Shown: piece by piece, positions 50,341 to 60,022 of the stretch
Layout of the letters: each line of letters starts with the position of its first letter
How positions within the stretch are numbered: the first letter of the stretch is position 1
Assembly: GCF_015244705.1 (NCBI RefSeq)
Contig: NZ_JABCQF010000002.1
Span: 248,001 to 312,000 of the forward strand
Length of the DNA stretch: 64,000 nt
Source of the DNA: Gluconobacter potus
GTDB taxonomy: Bacteria > Pseudomonadota > Alphaproteobacteria > Acetobacterales > Acetobacteraceae
Direction of reading: 5' to 3'
Translations under genes and position numbers: made by a program
The notes under the pieces: model-generated
What the model was told of the DNA's origin: nothing
Seen by the model: only the letters and a program-made list of their open reading frames with translations
Database searches by the model: none

Positions 50341-51759
50341 ATGCCAGTGACCGACATGACAGATCTTTTCGGCGGCGCTCCGGAAGCGAACCGTGCGCAG
50401 GCTTCAGGCCGTGGGCCGTCCCGTGCGCCGGAGAACATGCGGCAGCAGCGCCCGATCGAAGCACCTCAGGTGCAGCGCCGGCCGCCTTCCCGGACGCAGC
50501 CTCTGGCGGACCGTTTGCGGCCGAAGCGGCTGGAAGACGTGCGGGGGCAGGATCATCTGCTCGGACCTGAGGGAACACTCACGCGGATGCTGGAGCGGGG
50601 CACGCTGTCCAGCCTGATTCTGTGGGGCGGTCCGGGATGTGGCAAGACAACGATCGCGCGGCTTCTGGCTGGGCGGGCCGGGCTGTTCTATTCGCAGATT
50701 TCGGCTGTTTTTTCCGGCGTTGCAGATCTGCGGCGGGCGTTTGAGGAAGCGGACAAGAAGCAGGTGGCGACGGGCAAGGGGACGCTGCTGTTCGTGGACG
50801 AAATCCATCGCTTCAACCGCGCACAGCAGGACGGATTTCTGCCCTATGTGGAGCGCGGGACGGTGGTTCTGGTGGGCGCGACCACGGAGAACCCGTCCTT
50901 TGCGCTGAACGCGGCGTTGCTGTCGCGGTGTCAGGTTCTGGTGCTGAACCGGCTGGATGATGCGAGCCTTGAGAGCCTGCTGGTGCATGCGGAAGAGGAG
51001 GTCGGTCGTCCTCTCCCGCTCGATCCGGAAGCGCGGGCCAGTCTACGGGCTATGGCGGATGGGGACGGACGCTATCTGCTGAATATGGTCGAGCAGCTTG
51101 TGGCGCTTGATCCATCAAAAATGCTGACGCCGCGTGATCTGGCGGCGATCCTGTCGCGCCGGGCGATCCTGTATGACCGGGACCGGGAAGAGCACTACAA
51201 TCTCATTTCCGCGCTGCACAAATCGCTGCGGGGCAGTGATCCGGATGCGGCATTGTACTGGTTCGCGCGGATGCTGGAGGGCGGGGAGGACCCGCGCTAT
51301 ATCGCCCGGCGCCTGACGCGGTTTGCGGCCGAGGATGTGGGGCAGGCCGATCCTTCTGCGCTGCCGATGGCGGTGGCGGGATGGCAGACCTATGAGCGTC
51401 TGGGCTCTCCGGAAGGGGAGCTGGCGCTGGCTCAGGTCGTGGTGCATCTGGCGACTGCGCCGAAATCCAATGCGGTCTATACGGCCTATAAAGCGGCCCG
51501 GGCTCTGGCGCGCGATACCGGCAGTCTGATGCCGCCATCGCATATCCTGAACGCGCCGACGAGCCTGATGAAGGATATCGGGTACGGCAAGGGCTATGAA
51601 TATGACCATGACAGCGAGGATGCGTTTTCGGGTCAGAACTACTTTCCGGACGGGATGCCCAGAGCGTCCCTTTATCATCCCACGGACCGCGGACATGAGG
51701 GGCGTATCAGAAAACTTCTGGACATGCGGGCCGCCAAGAGGGCATCCCGCGAACCATGA
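50341..51759 (+). CDS. rarA: Replication-associated recombination protein RarA (MgsA)
   Basis: 472 residues, an AAA+ ATPase related to clamp loaders. Order: a disordered N-terminus (1-50), Walker A GGPGCGKT (96-103), Walker B LLFVDEIHRFN, sensor 1 VGATTENPSF, then the helical C-terminal tetramerisation domain (about 260-470), with SALHKSLRGSDPDAALYW and PKSNAVY. It acts at stalled forks with SSB. GGGGAG precedes the ATG. It overlaps the next gene by four bases. Confidence 0.96.
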   Translation: MPVTDMTDLFGGAPEANRAQASGRGPSRAPENMRQQRPIEAPQVQRRPPSRTQPLADRLRPKRLEDVRGQDHLLGPEGTLTRMLERGTLSSLILWGGPGCGKTTIARLLAGRAGLFYSQISAVFSGVADLRRAFEEADKKQVATGKGTLLFVDEIHRFNRAQQDGFLPYVERGTVVLVGATTENPSFALNAALLSRCQVLVLNRLDDASLESLLVHAEEEVGRPLPLDPEARASLRAMADGDGRYLLNMVEQLVALDPSKMLTPRDLAAILSRRAILYDRDREEHYNLISALHKSLRGSDPDAALYWFARMLEGGEDPRYIARRLTRFAAEDVGQADPSALPMAVAGWQTYERLGSPEGELALAQVVVHLATAPKSNAVYTAYKAARALARDTGSLMPPSHILNAPTSLMKDIGYGKGYEYDHDSEDAFSGQNYFPDGMPRASLYHPTDRGHEGRIRKLLDMRAAKRASREP

Positions 51760-52763
51760 CAGTTACCAACCGCATCGTGACCGAGGATGAGGCCGATATT
51801 CGCCTCGACCGCTGGTTCAGACGTCACTACCCCAATCTGACGCAGGGCGCGCTCCAGAAACTGTGCCGCAAGGGACAGATCCGCGTGGAGGGAGGGCGTG
51901 TTCAGACCAATACGCGCCTGATCCCCGGACAGAGCGTTCGCATCCCGCCGCTGCCGGATGTGGACAAGCCCGCACCCCTGCCGCCGCCGGATCCGATGCT
52001 GGCGCGTGAGATCAGGAAGATGGTGATTTACGAGGACGAGCATCTGCTGGTTCTCGACAAGCCATCGGGCCTTGCGACGCAGGGTGGCCCGGGCATTACC
52101 AAGCATGTGGACATGATGCTCGATGGTCTGCGGACTGAGGGCGGGGACCGGCCGCGTCTGGTGCATCGCATTGACCGTGACACGTCGGGCATTCTGCTGA
52201 TTGCGCGCACGCCGGGTGTGGCGGCCAAGCTGGCGGCGGCGTTCCGTGGGCGCGATGTGGAGAAGACGTACTGGGCCGTGGTTGTCGGGCGGCCTTCGCC
52301 GGAATCCGGCATTATCGATCAGCCTCTGGCGAAGATCGGTGCGGGTGGTGCGGCGCTGGTGATTGCGGCGTCGCGCGATGAGGAAGATGCGGCTTCGGCC
52401 AAGACGGAATATGAGACGCTCGATGCGGCCGGCAAGAAGCTGAGCTGGCTGAAGCTGTCTCCGCTGACCGGGCGGACGCATCAGCTGCGTGTGCATACCG
52501 AATCCATCGGGACGCCGATCGTCGGTGATCCGCGCTATGGCGGGAAGGCGGCGCATCCGGAAGGGTTCATCGACCGTCTGCATCTGCATGCGCGCCAGCT
52601 TGATATTCCGCATCCCGCTGGTGGACGTCTGATCGTGACGGCACCTCTGCCGCCGCACATGCGCGAAACGTTCCGCACGCTGGGCTTCGTGCCGGGTGAG
52701 ACGCCGGCGCCCAAGCGTGTCCGGGGTGGGAGCAGCAGCAAGGGTCGGGGGCCTGCAAAATGA
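51756..52763 (+). CDS. RluC/D-type 23S rRNA pseudouridine synthase
   Basis: 335 residues. An S4 RNA-binding domain (about 15-65, RLDRWFRRHYP and LCRKGQIRVEG) is followed by the synthase domain with catalytic Asp in LVHRIDRDTSGILLIAR and the later GRTHQLRVHTESIGTPIVGDPRYG. It isomerises uridines in rRNA, probably the RluC positions, but site specificity is inferred only. A basic tail ends the protein. ATGA overlaps on both sides place it in the rarA-asmA-atp12 chain. Confidence 0.94.
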   Translation: MTVTNRIVTEDEADIRLDRWFRRHYPNLTQGALQKLCRKGQIRVEGGRVQTNTRLIPGQSVRIPPLPDVDKPAPLPPPDPMLAREIRKMVIYEDEHLLVLDKPSGLATQGGPGITKHVDMMLDGLRTEGGDRPRLVHRIDRDTSGILLIARTPGVAAKLAAAFRGRDVEKTYWAVVVGRPSPESGIIDQPLAKIGAGGAALVIAASRDEEDAASAKTEYETLDAAGKKLSWLKLSPLTGRTHQLRVHTESIGTPIVGDPRYGGKAAHPEGFIDRLHLHARQLDIPHPAGGRLIVTAPLPPHMRETFRTLGFVPGETPAPKRVRGGSSSKGRGPAK

Positions 52764-55279
52764 AGAAGCTGACCGGCGTTCTGATTGCCGTCATCGTTGC
52801 CATTGTGGGTGTGAGTGTAGCCACGCATGTCCTGATTGATCAGGACGCGCTGCGCGAGCGTGTGGCTGTGGCGCTGAAGCACCAGACGGGGCTTACGATG
52901 CAGGTCCGTCATTCGTCGGTGCAGCTTCTGCCCTGGCCGGCGTTCGAGGCCTCCGACGTCGTGCTGACACGCGATGGGCAGACGCCGGTTCTCAAGGCTC
53001 ATACGATCCATGCCGGGATCGCCGTTTTTGCCCTGCTGCACCGTGAGGTCCGGTTTCAGGATTTCGTGGTCGAGGGGGCGACGGTCAATCTTGTTCGCGG
53101 TCTGGACGGGCAGGCGAACTGGTCCCTGACGCCGGATCGTGAGAACGAGGATGCGTCCCTGCCGGTGCATGGTCAGAGCGGGCAGCGGATTCAGGCGCAC
53201 TGGGATCTGTCGCTGGACGGGCTGCATGTCGCGCAGGCTGCGGTGATCTGGAACGACCGTCTGACCCGCACGAGCGGTTCGTTCGGTCTCGATACGCTGG
53301 ATCTGGCGGGGCTGCGCAGTTCCAGCCCGTGGATCAGCCTTCAGGGCCATCACGCGGGTACGCCGTTTACGCTCAAGGGACATGTGGGCAACCTGTCGCA
53401 GATCCGGGGCACCCAGCCTTGGGCGTTCAGCATCGGGACGACGCTGGGCGATGGGGAAAAGCGCGACTGGCTGAATCTGGACGGGCGGATTGGCAATCCG
53501 TCGCGGATGGAAAACGTGGTTCTGACGGCGCAGGGCGAGTGGCCCAATCTTCAGGACGCGCATCGTCTGTTCCCGCATGCCAATCTTCCGAATGTGCCGG
53601 CCCTTGGAGGCGATGTTGCGGTTCAGGGCAGTCCCGGTCCGCTGACGGATCTGGATGGGGATGCGCTGCTGCATCAGGTCCTGGGCAGCATGAATCCGAT
53701 GCGGGTGCATCTGCATGCCGGTTATGTCGCGTTGCGCCAGGGCGTGTTGCGCAACCTGCATGTCGACTCCGCCGGGCCGGATGCGGCGCTGACCGTTACG
53801 GCAGATACGCAGTGGCGGGATACGGCCTGGCACGTCGAAGGCGGGGCCGGGACGATGCAGCAGGCGCTTGCGGCCTGGCGCGACGGGTTGAAGACGGCTG
53901 TTCCGCTGACGGTGCAACTGCGGAGCCAGACGACGCTTCTGTCCGGTGCGCCTGCGCTCAATGCGCAGGACAGCGCCCGTTTTGCTCTTTCGGGGACGAT
54001 CGGTGCGGAGAACGGGCATCTCGTGACGGAAGGAAGCAGCAAGACGCTCCATCTGCCGGGTGCGGTTCTGCATGACGTCAGTCTGCATGGTACGCTGGAC
54101 GCGCAGGACCGCGAGAACCTGTCGCTCGACGGGCTGACCTTCGGCAGTCAGGAACTTTCCGTGGATGGGGCGCTCAAGCTGGTTCTGGGGCATGACGTTC
54201 CGCCGGTCGTGAGCGGAAATCTGCATGCCGCGAAAATGGATCTGGATGTGCTCAAGGGGCTGTGGCTCCAGCCTGCGCAACCGGCTGCTCCGGCTGTTGC
54301 GCCTGCTGTTCCGGGTGTGCCCGCACCGAAGCCTGTGGCGCCGCAGAATGACGGCCCGGTTCCGGCTGTGAGCGATCATCCTTCGGTTGAGACGGTCGCT
54401 GCGGACCCGACACCGTCCTGGGTGAAGAGGTTGCGGGCGCAGGATGTGAACCTGCATCTGACCGCGGATCATGTCGTGTTTGCGGGGCGGGACTATACCG
54501 ATCTGGCGACGCGCCTGACGCTGTCGGGCGGCCATCTGCGTCTGGATCCGATTTCCGGTCAGGCGCAGGGATTGCCGCTGTCGGGCATGGCGGAACTGGA
54601 TGCCAGTGCGCTTCCGGTGACGGGCAGCGTGACGTTCCAGCCGCTGATGCTTCCGGCCGGTCTGCTGGAGACGCAGCTTGGTATGCCGCTTCTGCTTCAG
54701 GGGCCGGTGCAGGTCGTGGGGCAGCTTTCGGCGAAGGGCAACAGTTCGCAGGAACTGCGGCAGTCGCTGGACGGGCATCTGGGCATTTCCATGGTGGATG
54801 GCCAGGTGCAGAGCGAACTGCTCGGCCAGATGGCAGGGTCTGCGGCCAGCGTGGTACTCGGGAAAGGGGGGCGGTCCCTCCGCTGTCTGGGGCTGCACAT
54901 GAGCATTGCGAACGACGTCGCCCATATCGACACGCTGGGGCTTCAGTCCGGGCGGTTCTCGACGTCGGGCAGCGGGACTGTCGGGCTTGGGACGCAGGCG
55001 CTGGATCTTCGCCTTCTGCCGGTGGTGGATTTTGAAGGGGCGGGCGCATCTACGCCGGTTGTGCTGACGGGCACACTGGGGGCGCCGCATGTCGAGCAGG
55101 ATCGTGATGCGGGGGGTAATTTCCATGTGACGATCGGCGGGGACAGCAATACGGCCGATCCCTGCACGGCACCGCTGGCTGCGGCGCGGGAAGGGCAGGC
55201 TGGTCCGGCTCCTTCGGCGGTCAAGGCGCATCATTCGAAGGCCGGGGATATCCTGCGGGCTCTGGGAGTTCTGCATTGA
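52760..55279 (+). CDS. AsmA family protein
   Basis: 839 residues. An N-terminal membrane segment (5-25) precedes a long periplasmic AsmA region. The start domain shows QTGLTMQVRHSSVQLLPWPAFEASDVVLTRDG, and the C-terminal AsmA_2-like block is at about 640-790 (SGHLRLDPISGQAQGLPLSGMAELDAS, SLDGHLGISMVDGQVQ). A Pro/Ala-rich linker lies at about 505-545. It is likely involved in outer-membrane lipid homeostasis like other AsmA proteins. Start overlaps the pseudouridine synthase stop, and its stop overlaps the ATP12 start. Confidence 0.9.
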   Translation: MKKLTGVLIAVIVAIVGVSVATHVLIDQDALRERVAVALKHQTGLTMQVRHSSVQLLPWPAFEASDVVLTRDGQTPVLKAHTIHAGIAVFALLHREVRFQDFVVEGATVNLVRGLDGQANWSLTPDRENEDASLPVHGQSGQRIQAHWDLSLDGLHVAQAAVIWNDRLTRTSGSFGLDTLDLAGLRSSSPWISLQGHHAGTPFTLKGHVGNLSQIRGTQPWAFSIGTTLGDGEKRDWLNLDGRIGNPSRMENVVLTAQGEWPNLQDAHRLFPHANLPNVPALGGDVAVQGSPGPLTDLDGDALLHQVLGSMNPMRVHLHAGYVALRQGVLRNLHVDSAGPDAALTVTADTQWRDTAWHVEGGAGTMQQALAAWRDGLKTAVPLTVQLRSQTTLLSGAPALNAQDSARFALSGTIGAENGHLVTEGSSKTLHLPGAVLHDVSLHGTLDAQDRENLSLDGLTFGSQELSVDGALKLVLGHDVPPVVSGNLHAAKMDLDVLKGLWLQPAQPAAPAVAPAVPGVPAPKPVAPQNDGPVPAVSDHPSVETVAADPTPSWVKRLRAQDVNLHLTADHVVFAGRDYTDLATRLTLSGGHLRLDPISGQAQGLPLSGMAELDASALPVTGSVTFQPLMLPAGLLETQLGMPLLLQGPVQVVGQLSAKGNSSQELRQSLDGHLGISMVDGQVQSELLGQMAGSAASVVLGKGGRSLRCLGLHMSIANDVAHIDTLGLQSGRFSTSGSGTVGLGTQALDLRLLPVVDFEGAGASTPVVLTGTLGAPHVEQDRDAGGNFHVTIGGDSNTADPCTAPLAAAREGQAGPAPSAVKAHHSKAGDILRALGVLH

Positions 55280-55971
55280 GCGGGCACAAGCGTTTCTGGA
55301 AAGCGGTTTCGGTCGTATCGGAGGACGGGCTGTTCCAGCCGCGTCTGGATGGCCGGCCGATCCGTCTGCCGCAGGGCCATGTTTTGGCTGTACGTTCCTC
55401 TGCGCTGGCCGAGGCTATTGCGGGGGAGTGGGGGCAGATTGCGGAAGGCGCGTCCTTCACGCCGGATTCCCTGCCTCTGACGCGGATGGCCGGGACGATG
55501 ATCGAACGGATTGCGCCCGATCCGCAGGCGGCGCGGGACATGCTCCTCGGACTCGGGGTGGATGACGGGCTCTGCTACTGCGCAGAGGGGATCGGGCCTG
55601 TTGCGGCACAGGTTTTCGCCTGGCTTTCGGGTTACGGGGTCCACCCGAATGTAACCGATGGTCTCATGCCGGTTGTGCAGCCTGAAGGGTACCGGGAGGC
55701 TCTGGCGGGGCTTCTGGCGGCACGGGATGATCTGGAGCTTGCGGTTCTGGGCGTTCTGGCGCAGGCGACGGGCAGTCTGCTTCTGTCGCTGGCTGTCGTG
55801 GGAGGCGCTGTCAGCCTCGTGGATGCGGTGCTGTGGGCCAATAATGATGAAAAATCCCAGCTTGTGACCTGGGGGCAGGACGATGAACTCGTCCGCACCA
55901 TGGAAAACCGCGAGAAGGACATTCTCGACGCGGGCATGTTCCTGACACTCGGGCGGCAGGTTTCGATCTGA
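55276..55971 (+). CDS. ATP12-family F1-ATPase assembly chaperone
   Basis: 231 residues, matching the ATP12 family: KRFWKAVSVVSEDGLFQPRLDGRPIRLPQG at the start, EWGQIAEGASFTPDSLPLTRMAGTMIERI, then SLLLSLAVVGGAVSLVDAVLWANNDEKSQ. ATP12 helps the F1 alpha subunit fold and assemble, and is found in mitochondria and alphaproteobacteria. It starts at TTG 55276, overlapping the AsmA stop (TTGA). No ATP synthase genes are near. Confidence 0.93.
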   Translation: MSGHKRFWKAVSVVSEDGLFQPRLDGRPIRLPQGHVLAVRSSALAEAIAGEWGQIAEGASFTPDSLPLTRMAGTMIERIAPDPQAARDMLLGLGVDDGLCYCAEGIGPVAAQVFAWLSGYGVHPNVTDGLMPVVQPEGYREALAGLLAARDDLELAVLGVLAQATGSLLLSLAVVGGAVSLVDAVLWANNDEKSQLVTWGQDDELVRTMENREKDILDAGMFLTLGRQVSI

Positions 55972-56125
55972 GAGGAAAATGCCCTGAATGGGGCATGATC
56001 TTGCCATATTCGGGGATCATTGAAGCTCCAGCCATGAGACAGAACGAGATGATTGGTGACTCGCCCCGGCCGGGGATCGGGCGCTATCTCCGGATATGTC
56101 GAACACTGTGAGATTCGAGGAAGAT

Positions 56126-56257
56126 ATGTCCGTATCCGTTCGTAGGCCCCTGCTGCGCCACATGGGTACCCGTGTCGTGAAAACCTGCTCCATCGGAGCA
56201 TGGCTCTTTCTGGCCGCGACACCGCTGATCGTGGTGGTCTGCGCCATTCACGGCTGA
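56126..56257 (+). CDS. Small single-pass membrane protein
   Basis: 43 residues. The GAGGAA box five bases before ATG 56126 is good. The product has a basic start (VRRPLLRHMGTR) and one strong hydrophobic segment (about 22-41, IGAWLFLAATPLIVVVCAI). An in-frame ATG at 56096 has no ribosome site. No family known. I rate it plausible rather than proven. Confidence 0.45.
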   Translation: MSVSVRRPLLRHMGTRVVKTCSIGAWLFLAATPLIVVVCAIHG

Positions 56258-56393
56258 TTTCTCGGAAGCCCGATCTGCCCTGAAGCGTACTTCTCTATAA
56301 GTCAGGCGCAAAGTCGCATTGGATAATCAATAAGACTCTTCCTCCACTCCAAACTGCGTCATGTTACGGAGTGTGAATAGAGGAAGACCAGCA

Positions 56394-56600
56394 ATGAAGC
56401 TGTCTATTGGAAGGTTGCTTGCGACCCTGTGCTTTTTTCCTGCCGCGCCAGCGATGGCGCAAGGAAACTGGTTGTCAATGCATCATACCGTTGATGGCGG
56501 AATAACAACCGGTGTGTGCGTTGCCCTTGCTGTGGATGGCGGGCTAGGTCTTCGAGTTGACGGAAATGACATCGAACTGCGTTTTACTGACGAAAAATAG
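56394..56600 (+). CDS. Small secreted protein, hypothetical
   Basis: 68 residues from ATG 56394 with GAGGAAG upstream. A clear signal peptide ends APAMA at about residue 22, leaving a 46-residue mature peptide with one Cys and a Gly-rich middle, ending ELRFTDEK. It may be a truncated relative of a longer protein. Base composition here (56270-56830) is more AT-rich than the neighbours, which hints at transfer or relaxed constraint. The 286 bases after it hold no gene I can support, only the ispDF terminator at the right edge. Confidence 0.6.
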   Translation: MKLSIGRLLATLCFFPAAPAMAQGNWLSMHHTVDGGITTGVCVALAVDGGLGLRVDGNDIELRFTDEK

Positions 56601-56831
56601 AACTTGCCGTCAAACACTATCTGGTAGCACTCGGGTGCTTGCAGAGTTTCGTGGCTGCGTACAACAGGCAGGATTAGCAGATCTGGGGTCCATAGCGGGG
56701 CTGTCAAACTCCCCGTTTTGAATCAAGCGGACAATCCGGGCTACTTTTCGGGATTGTTGCGCTGATTGGGATAACTTGTCGCGCCCTGTCTAGTTCTCGT
56801 GGATGACTTGATATGGCGGATCATAGCTAAG

Positions 56832-56870
56832 AAAAAAGCCCGGTCTCCATGGGGAGGACCGGGCTTTTTC
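56832..56870 (-). terminator. Rho-independent terminator after ispDF
   Basis: Eleven-base arms with a one-base bulge (56838-56848 and 56853-56864). On the minus strand a run of six T (56837-56832) follows, 17 bases past the ispDF stop. T5 on the plus side could let it also work in reverse. Confidence 0.85.
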
Positions 56871-56886
56871 GTGCCGTGGGCGCAGG

Positions 56887-58053
56887 TCAGGCTTCTCCGT
56901 TATCCGGGACCATGATGCTGACAGTTGCGGTAGCGGCGATGCCTTCTTCGCGGCCGGTGAAGCCCAGACGCTCGGAGGTCGTGGCCTTGACCGAGATACG
57001 GCTGACGCTGACCTTGAGAAGCTCGGCAAGGCGGTTACGCATGGCTTCGGCGTGTGGGCCGATCTTGGGACGTTCGCAGATCAGCGTGACGTCGGCATTC
57101 ACGAGGAAGCCGCCGCGCTCGCGGATACGTTCGCCGGCATGGATCAGGAAGCGGGCCGAATCCATGTCCTTCCATTCATTGTCGGACGGCGGGAAATGGC
57201 GGCCGATGTCGCCCTCGGCCAAAGCACCGTAAATGGCATCGCACAGCGTGTGGATGCCGACATCGGCGTCGGAATGCCCGGCGAGGCCCTTCGTATGGGG
57301 CACGTCGATGCCGCACAGGATCAGCTTGCGGCCTTCCTCGAAGGCATGGACGTCATAGCCCAGTCCAACGCGGGGCAGCAGGTTCCGGTCAATCACACCT
57401 TCAAGACGCATCAGGTCCTCCGCAACAGTCAGTTTGATATTGTCTTCCGACCCTTCGACGATCGCCACAGGATGGCCAGCCTGTTCAAGCAGGGCGGCAT
57501 CGTCGGTGCGGGCATCGCGAAGAGTGCGGTGAAGTTCGAGCAGGGTGCCGAAGCGGAAACCCTGCGGGGTCTGGGCGCGCCACAGCCCGTCACGCGGGAC
57601 GGTATCGACGATGATGCCGTTGGCGGCTTTCTTGATCGTGTCGATGACGGCGACGGCCGGGATCACGCCCTCATGGGTTTTCAGGGCGTCAATGACGTTC
57701 TGCACGACTTCTGCCGGGACGCAGGGGCGGGCGCCGTCATGGACCAGCACCAGATCGGGAGGTTCCGGCAGTTGGGCGAGGGCTTCGAGGCCGTTGCGCA
57801 CGCTGTCATGGCGTTCCGCGCCACCGCTGACGGGCGGCAGGATGTCCAGGCCTTCGAGGCTGTCGGCCAGCAGGGGATCGTCCCCGACGGGCAGGAGCAC
57901 GTCCACATGCGGCAGGAGGGCTTCGGCGGCTCTGCGGATGACGGGTTTGCCCCGCAGCATCCGGAACTGCTTGGAAGAATTTTCCCCGCTCTGCGAGGAG
58001 GCGTCAAAGCGCCGGCCACGACCGGCAGCAAGAAGGAGGGCAGCGATACGCAT
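56887..58053 (-). CDS. ispDF: Bifunctional IspD/IspF isoprenoid enzyme
   Basis: 388 residues, a natural fusion common in alphaproteobacteria. N-terminal IspD (about 1-228) has the CTP-binding [20 protein letters not shown] and DTIKK, and makes CDP-methylerythritol from MEP and CTP. C-terminal IspF (about 230-388) has the zinc site [10 protein letters not shown] and [32 protein letters not shown], and forms the cyclodiphosphate. IspE is not present. ATG 58053 is family-typical although no ribosome site is seen. The frame to 58131 adds 26 residues unlike IspD. Confidence 0.96.
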   Translation of the reverse strand: MRIAALLLAAGRGRRFDASSQSGENSSKQFRMLRGKPVIRRAAEALLPHVDVLLPVGDDPLLADSLEGLDILPPVSGGAERHDSVRNGLEALAQLPEPPDLVLVHDGARPCVPAEVVQNVIDALKTHEGVIPAVAVIDTIKKAANGIIVDTVPRDGLWRAQTPQGFRFGTLLELHRTLRDARTDDAALLEQAGHPVAIVEGSEDNIKLTVAEDLMRLEGVIDRNLLPRVGLGYDVHAFEEGRKLILCGIDVPHTKGLAGHSDADVGIHTLCDAIYGALAEGDIGRHFPPSDNEWKDMDSARFLIHAGERIRERGGFLVNADVTLICERPKIGPHAEAMRNRLAELLKVSVSRISVKATTSERLGFTGREEGIAATATVSIMVPDNGEA

Positions 58054-58137
58054 GGGGGAGGAATGGGCCGGGACGGCGGGAACGTCAAGCTTGTGTGACT
58101 GTTCCTCTGCCTGTCCGTGCGGCCCTCCCACGGCAGG

Positions 58138-58611
58138 TCAGTGCACCAGCGTGCTGTCGTGGGGGCTATCGAGGCTGAAAACGGGGATGCTGACGTCGAA
58201 GCGGTGGCCCGAGCGGGGCTCGACCATGTGGTAGGTGCCGCGCATGAAGCCGGTCGGTGTCGTGAGCATGGCGCCGGACGTATAGTCGAACTGTTCCTGC
58301 GGGCCGATCACGGGCTGTTCGCCAACCACGCCATCGCCGTGGACATGTTCTTTGCGTCCAAGCCCGTCCACGATTTCCCAGCTGCGGGAGAGGAGCTGGA
58401 ACGTGTCTTTCCGCTCGTTCTCGATGCTGATGTGGTAGGCCCAGGCGTATTGATGGTCTTCGGGATGGGACTGGTCGTCCAGCCAGAAGGTCCGGACCGT
58501 GACCGTCACGTCGTCCGTGGTTTCGCTGAAGCGGGGTGCACTTTCCATGGCTTCGGCGAGTGCCGTCTCGGGATCGGCGTGCAGATGGGGGTGGGATGAC
58601 TTGTCAGGCAT
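58138..58611 (-). CDS. apaG: ApaG-domain protein
   Basis: 157 residues. The ApaG core (about 35-155) is an Ig-like beta sandwich with HQYAWAYHISIENERKDTFQLLSRSWEIVDGLG and PVIGPQEQFDYTSGAMLTTPTGFMRGTYHM. ApaG is linked to Co2+/Mg2+ handling in enterobacteria, but its mechanism is unclear. It lies between ispDF and metZ, which are on the same strand. The ribosome site is weak. Confidence 0.94.
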   Translation of the reverse strand: MPDKSSHPHLHADPETALAEAMESAPRFSETTDDVTVTVRTFWLDDQSHPEDHQYAWAYHISIENERKDTFQLLSRSWEIVDGLGRKEHVHGDGVVGEQPVIGPQEQFDYTSGAMLTTPTGFMRGTYHMVEPRSGHRFDVSIPVFSLDSPHDSTLVH

Positions 58612-58652
58612 GACGCCATTGTAAAGCCATCCCGGGGATTTGTCAGGAAAAC

Positions 58653-59846
58653 TTATGCGAGGGCCGCGACGGCCGCCGCACCACGCTTGAGATCATCGAT
58701 CAGGTCTGCCGGATCTTCCAGACCGACGGAGAGGCGGATGGCGCCGTCCGTGATGCCGAGACGGGCACGCTCCTCCGCGCTGACGCGCATATGCGTTGTC
58801 GTGGCGGGGTGGGTGGCCAGGCTGCGGGCATCGCCGAGATTGTTGGAAATCGCGATGATTTTGAAAGCGTTCATGAAGGCGAATGCGCCCTCACGGCCCT
58901 TGTCCACGACGAACGCGACCATGGAACCGCCATTGTTCATCTGGGTTTTGGCCAGTTCATGCTGCGGATGGTCAGCGCGGCCCGGATAGCGGACCTGAAC
59001 GATTCCCGGCAGTTCGGCCAGTGCATCGGCTACGGCGGCGGCGTTGCGGGCCATGGCATCCGTGCGGAGCTGGAGCGTTTCCAGACCCTTGAGCAGGACC
59101 CAGGCGTTGAATGGCGACAGGGCGTTGCCGGTGTTGCGGGTGAAGGGCTGGAGCGTCTCGCTGATCCATTTGCTGGAGCCGAGCACCGCACCGCCGAGGA
59201 CGCGGCCCTGACCGTCGATATGTTTCGTACAGGAATAGACGATCACGTCCGCGCCGAGTTTGAGCGGGGACTGGCCGAGCGGCGTTGCGAAGACGTTGTC
59301 CACGATCAGCAGGCCGCCGGCCTTGTGCGTCAGCTCGGCAACGCGAGCGATGTCGAGGACATCGAGCATCGGATTGGACGGGCTTTCGATCAGCACGGCA
59401 GCCGTCGGTTTGGAGAGAGCGCGCTCCCAGGCGTCGTAATCCGTGCCATCCACCAGTTCGGTCTCGATGCCGTAGCGGGGTAGGAGGTTGGTCACGATCC
59501 AGTAGCAGGAGCCGAAAATAGCGCGGGAGGCGACGACGCGGTCGCCGGCCTTTACAGTCGACAGGATGGCCGAGGAGACGGCGCCCATGCCGGTCGCTGT
59601 GGCAACGCAGGCTTCGGCACCTTCGAGAAGGGCGAGGCGCTCCTGAAGCGTGTCCACGGTCGGGTTGCCGAAGCGGGAATACTGGAAGTGCTGGACGTCG
59701 CCCGTGAAGGTGGCGGCGGCCTGTTCGGCGCTGTCATAGACGAAGCCGGATGTCAGGAAGAGTGCCTCGGACGTTTCGCCGAACTCGGTGCGGTTTGGGG
59801 CTTCGTGCAGGAGACGGGTGGCTGTGCGCCAGTTTTCTGAAGACAT
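58653..59846 (-). CDS. metZ: O-succinylhomoserine sulfhydrylase
   Basis: 397 residues, PLP enzyme of the Cys/Met gamma family. It makes homocysteine directly from O-succinylhomoserine and sulfide. Key segments: TSGFVYDSAEQAA, the PLP-stacking Tyr in FQYSRFGNPTVD, IESPSNPMLDVLDI and the PLP Lys in YSCTKHIDGQGR. ATG 59846 follows GGAGG by nine bases. The ATG at 59861 overlaps that box. A SAM-II riboswitch 90 bases upstream turns it off when S-adenosylmethionine is plentiful. Confidence 0.96.
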   Translation of the reverse strand: MSSENWRTATRLLHEAPNRTEFGETSEALFLTSGFVYDSAEQAAATFTGDVQHFQYSRFGNPTVDTLQERLALLEGAEACVATATGMGAVSSAILSTVKAGDRVVASRAIFGSCYWIVTNLLPRYGIETELVDGTDYDAWERALSKPTAAVLIESPSNPMLDVLDIARVAELTHKAGGLLIVDNVFATPLGQSPLKLGADVIVYSCTKHIDGQGRVLGGAVLGSSKWISETLQPFTRNTGNALSPFNAWVLLKGLETLQLRTDAMARNAAAVADALAELPGIVQVRYPGRADHPQHELAKTQMNNGGSMVAFVVDKGREGAFAFMNAFKIIAISNNLGDARSLATHPATTTHMRVSAEERARLGITDGAIRLSVGLEDPADLIDDLKRGAAAVAALA

Positions 59847-59933
59847 GATGTGTCCCTCCATAAAACGTCCTGTTGTGCAGGGCGCATGTGGCGGGCCGTG
59901 GAAGTCCTGGAAATCGTTCGATAACGACGCAGG

Positions 59934-59990
59934 GCCTCTTTAGCGCAGTTCTTTAACCTCGCCGCAAGCCGGCCGCTCAAATCACGAGGG
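59934..59990 (-). ncRNA. SAM-II riboswitch upstream of metZ
   Basis: Reading the minus strand, the leader contains CTCGTGATTTG, then CGGCTTGC, then GGTTAAAG and GCGCTAAAG in the order and spacing of the SAM-II (metA) riboswitch pseudoknot of alphaproteobacteria. It binds S-adenosylmethionine and in known cases blocks the ribosome site. Here it ends about 87 bases before the metZ start, so the effect could be on transcription or on translation. Confidence 0.88.
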
Positions 59991-60022
59991 TCAGGCACGC
60001 CATGACGTTTCTGACAGGCAGG

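Noticed and set aside
52535-55276. 913-residue minus-strand frame
   Set aside because: Long because of the high GC content. Antisense to the AsmA gene, no motif, extreme Arg/Gln content.
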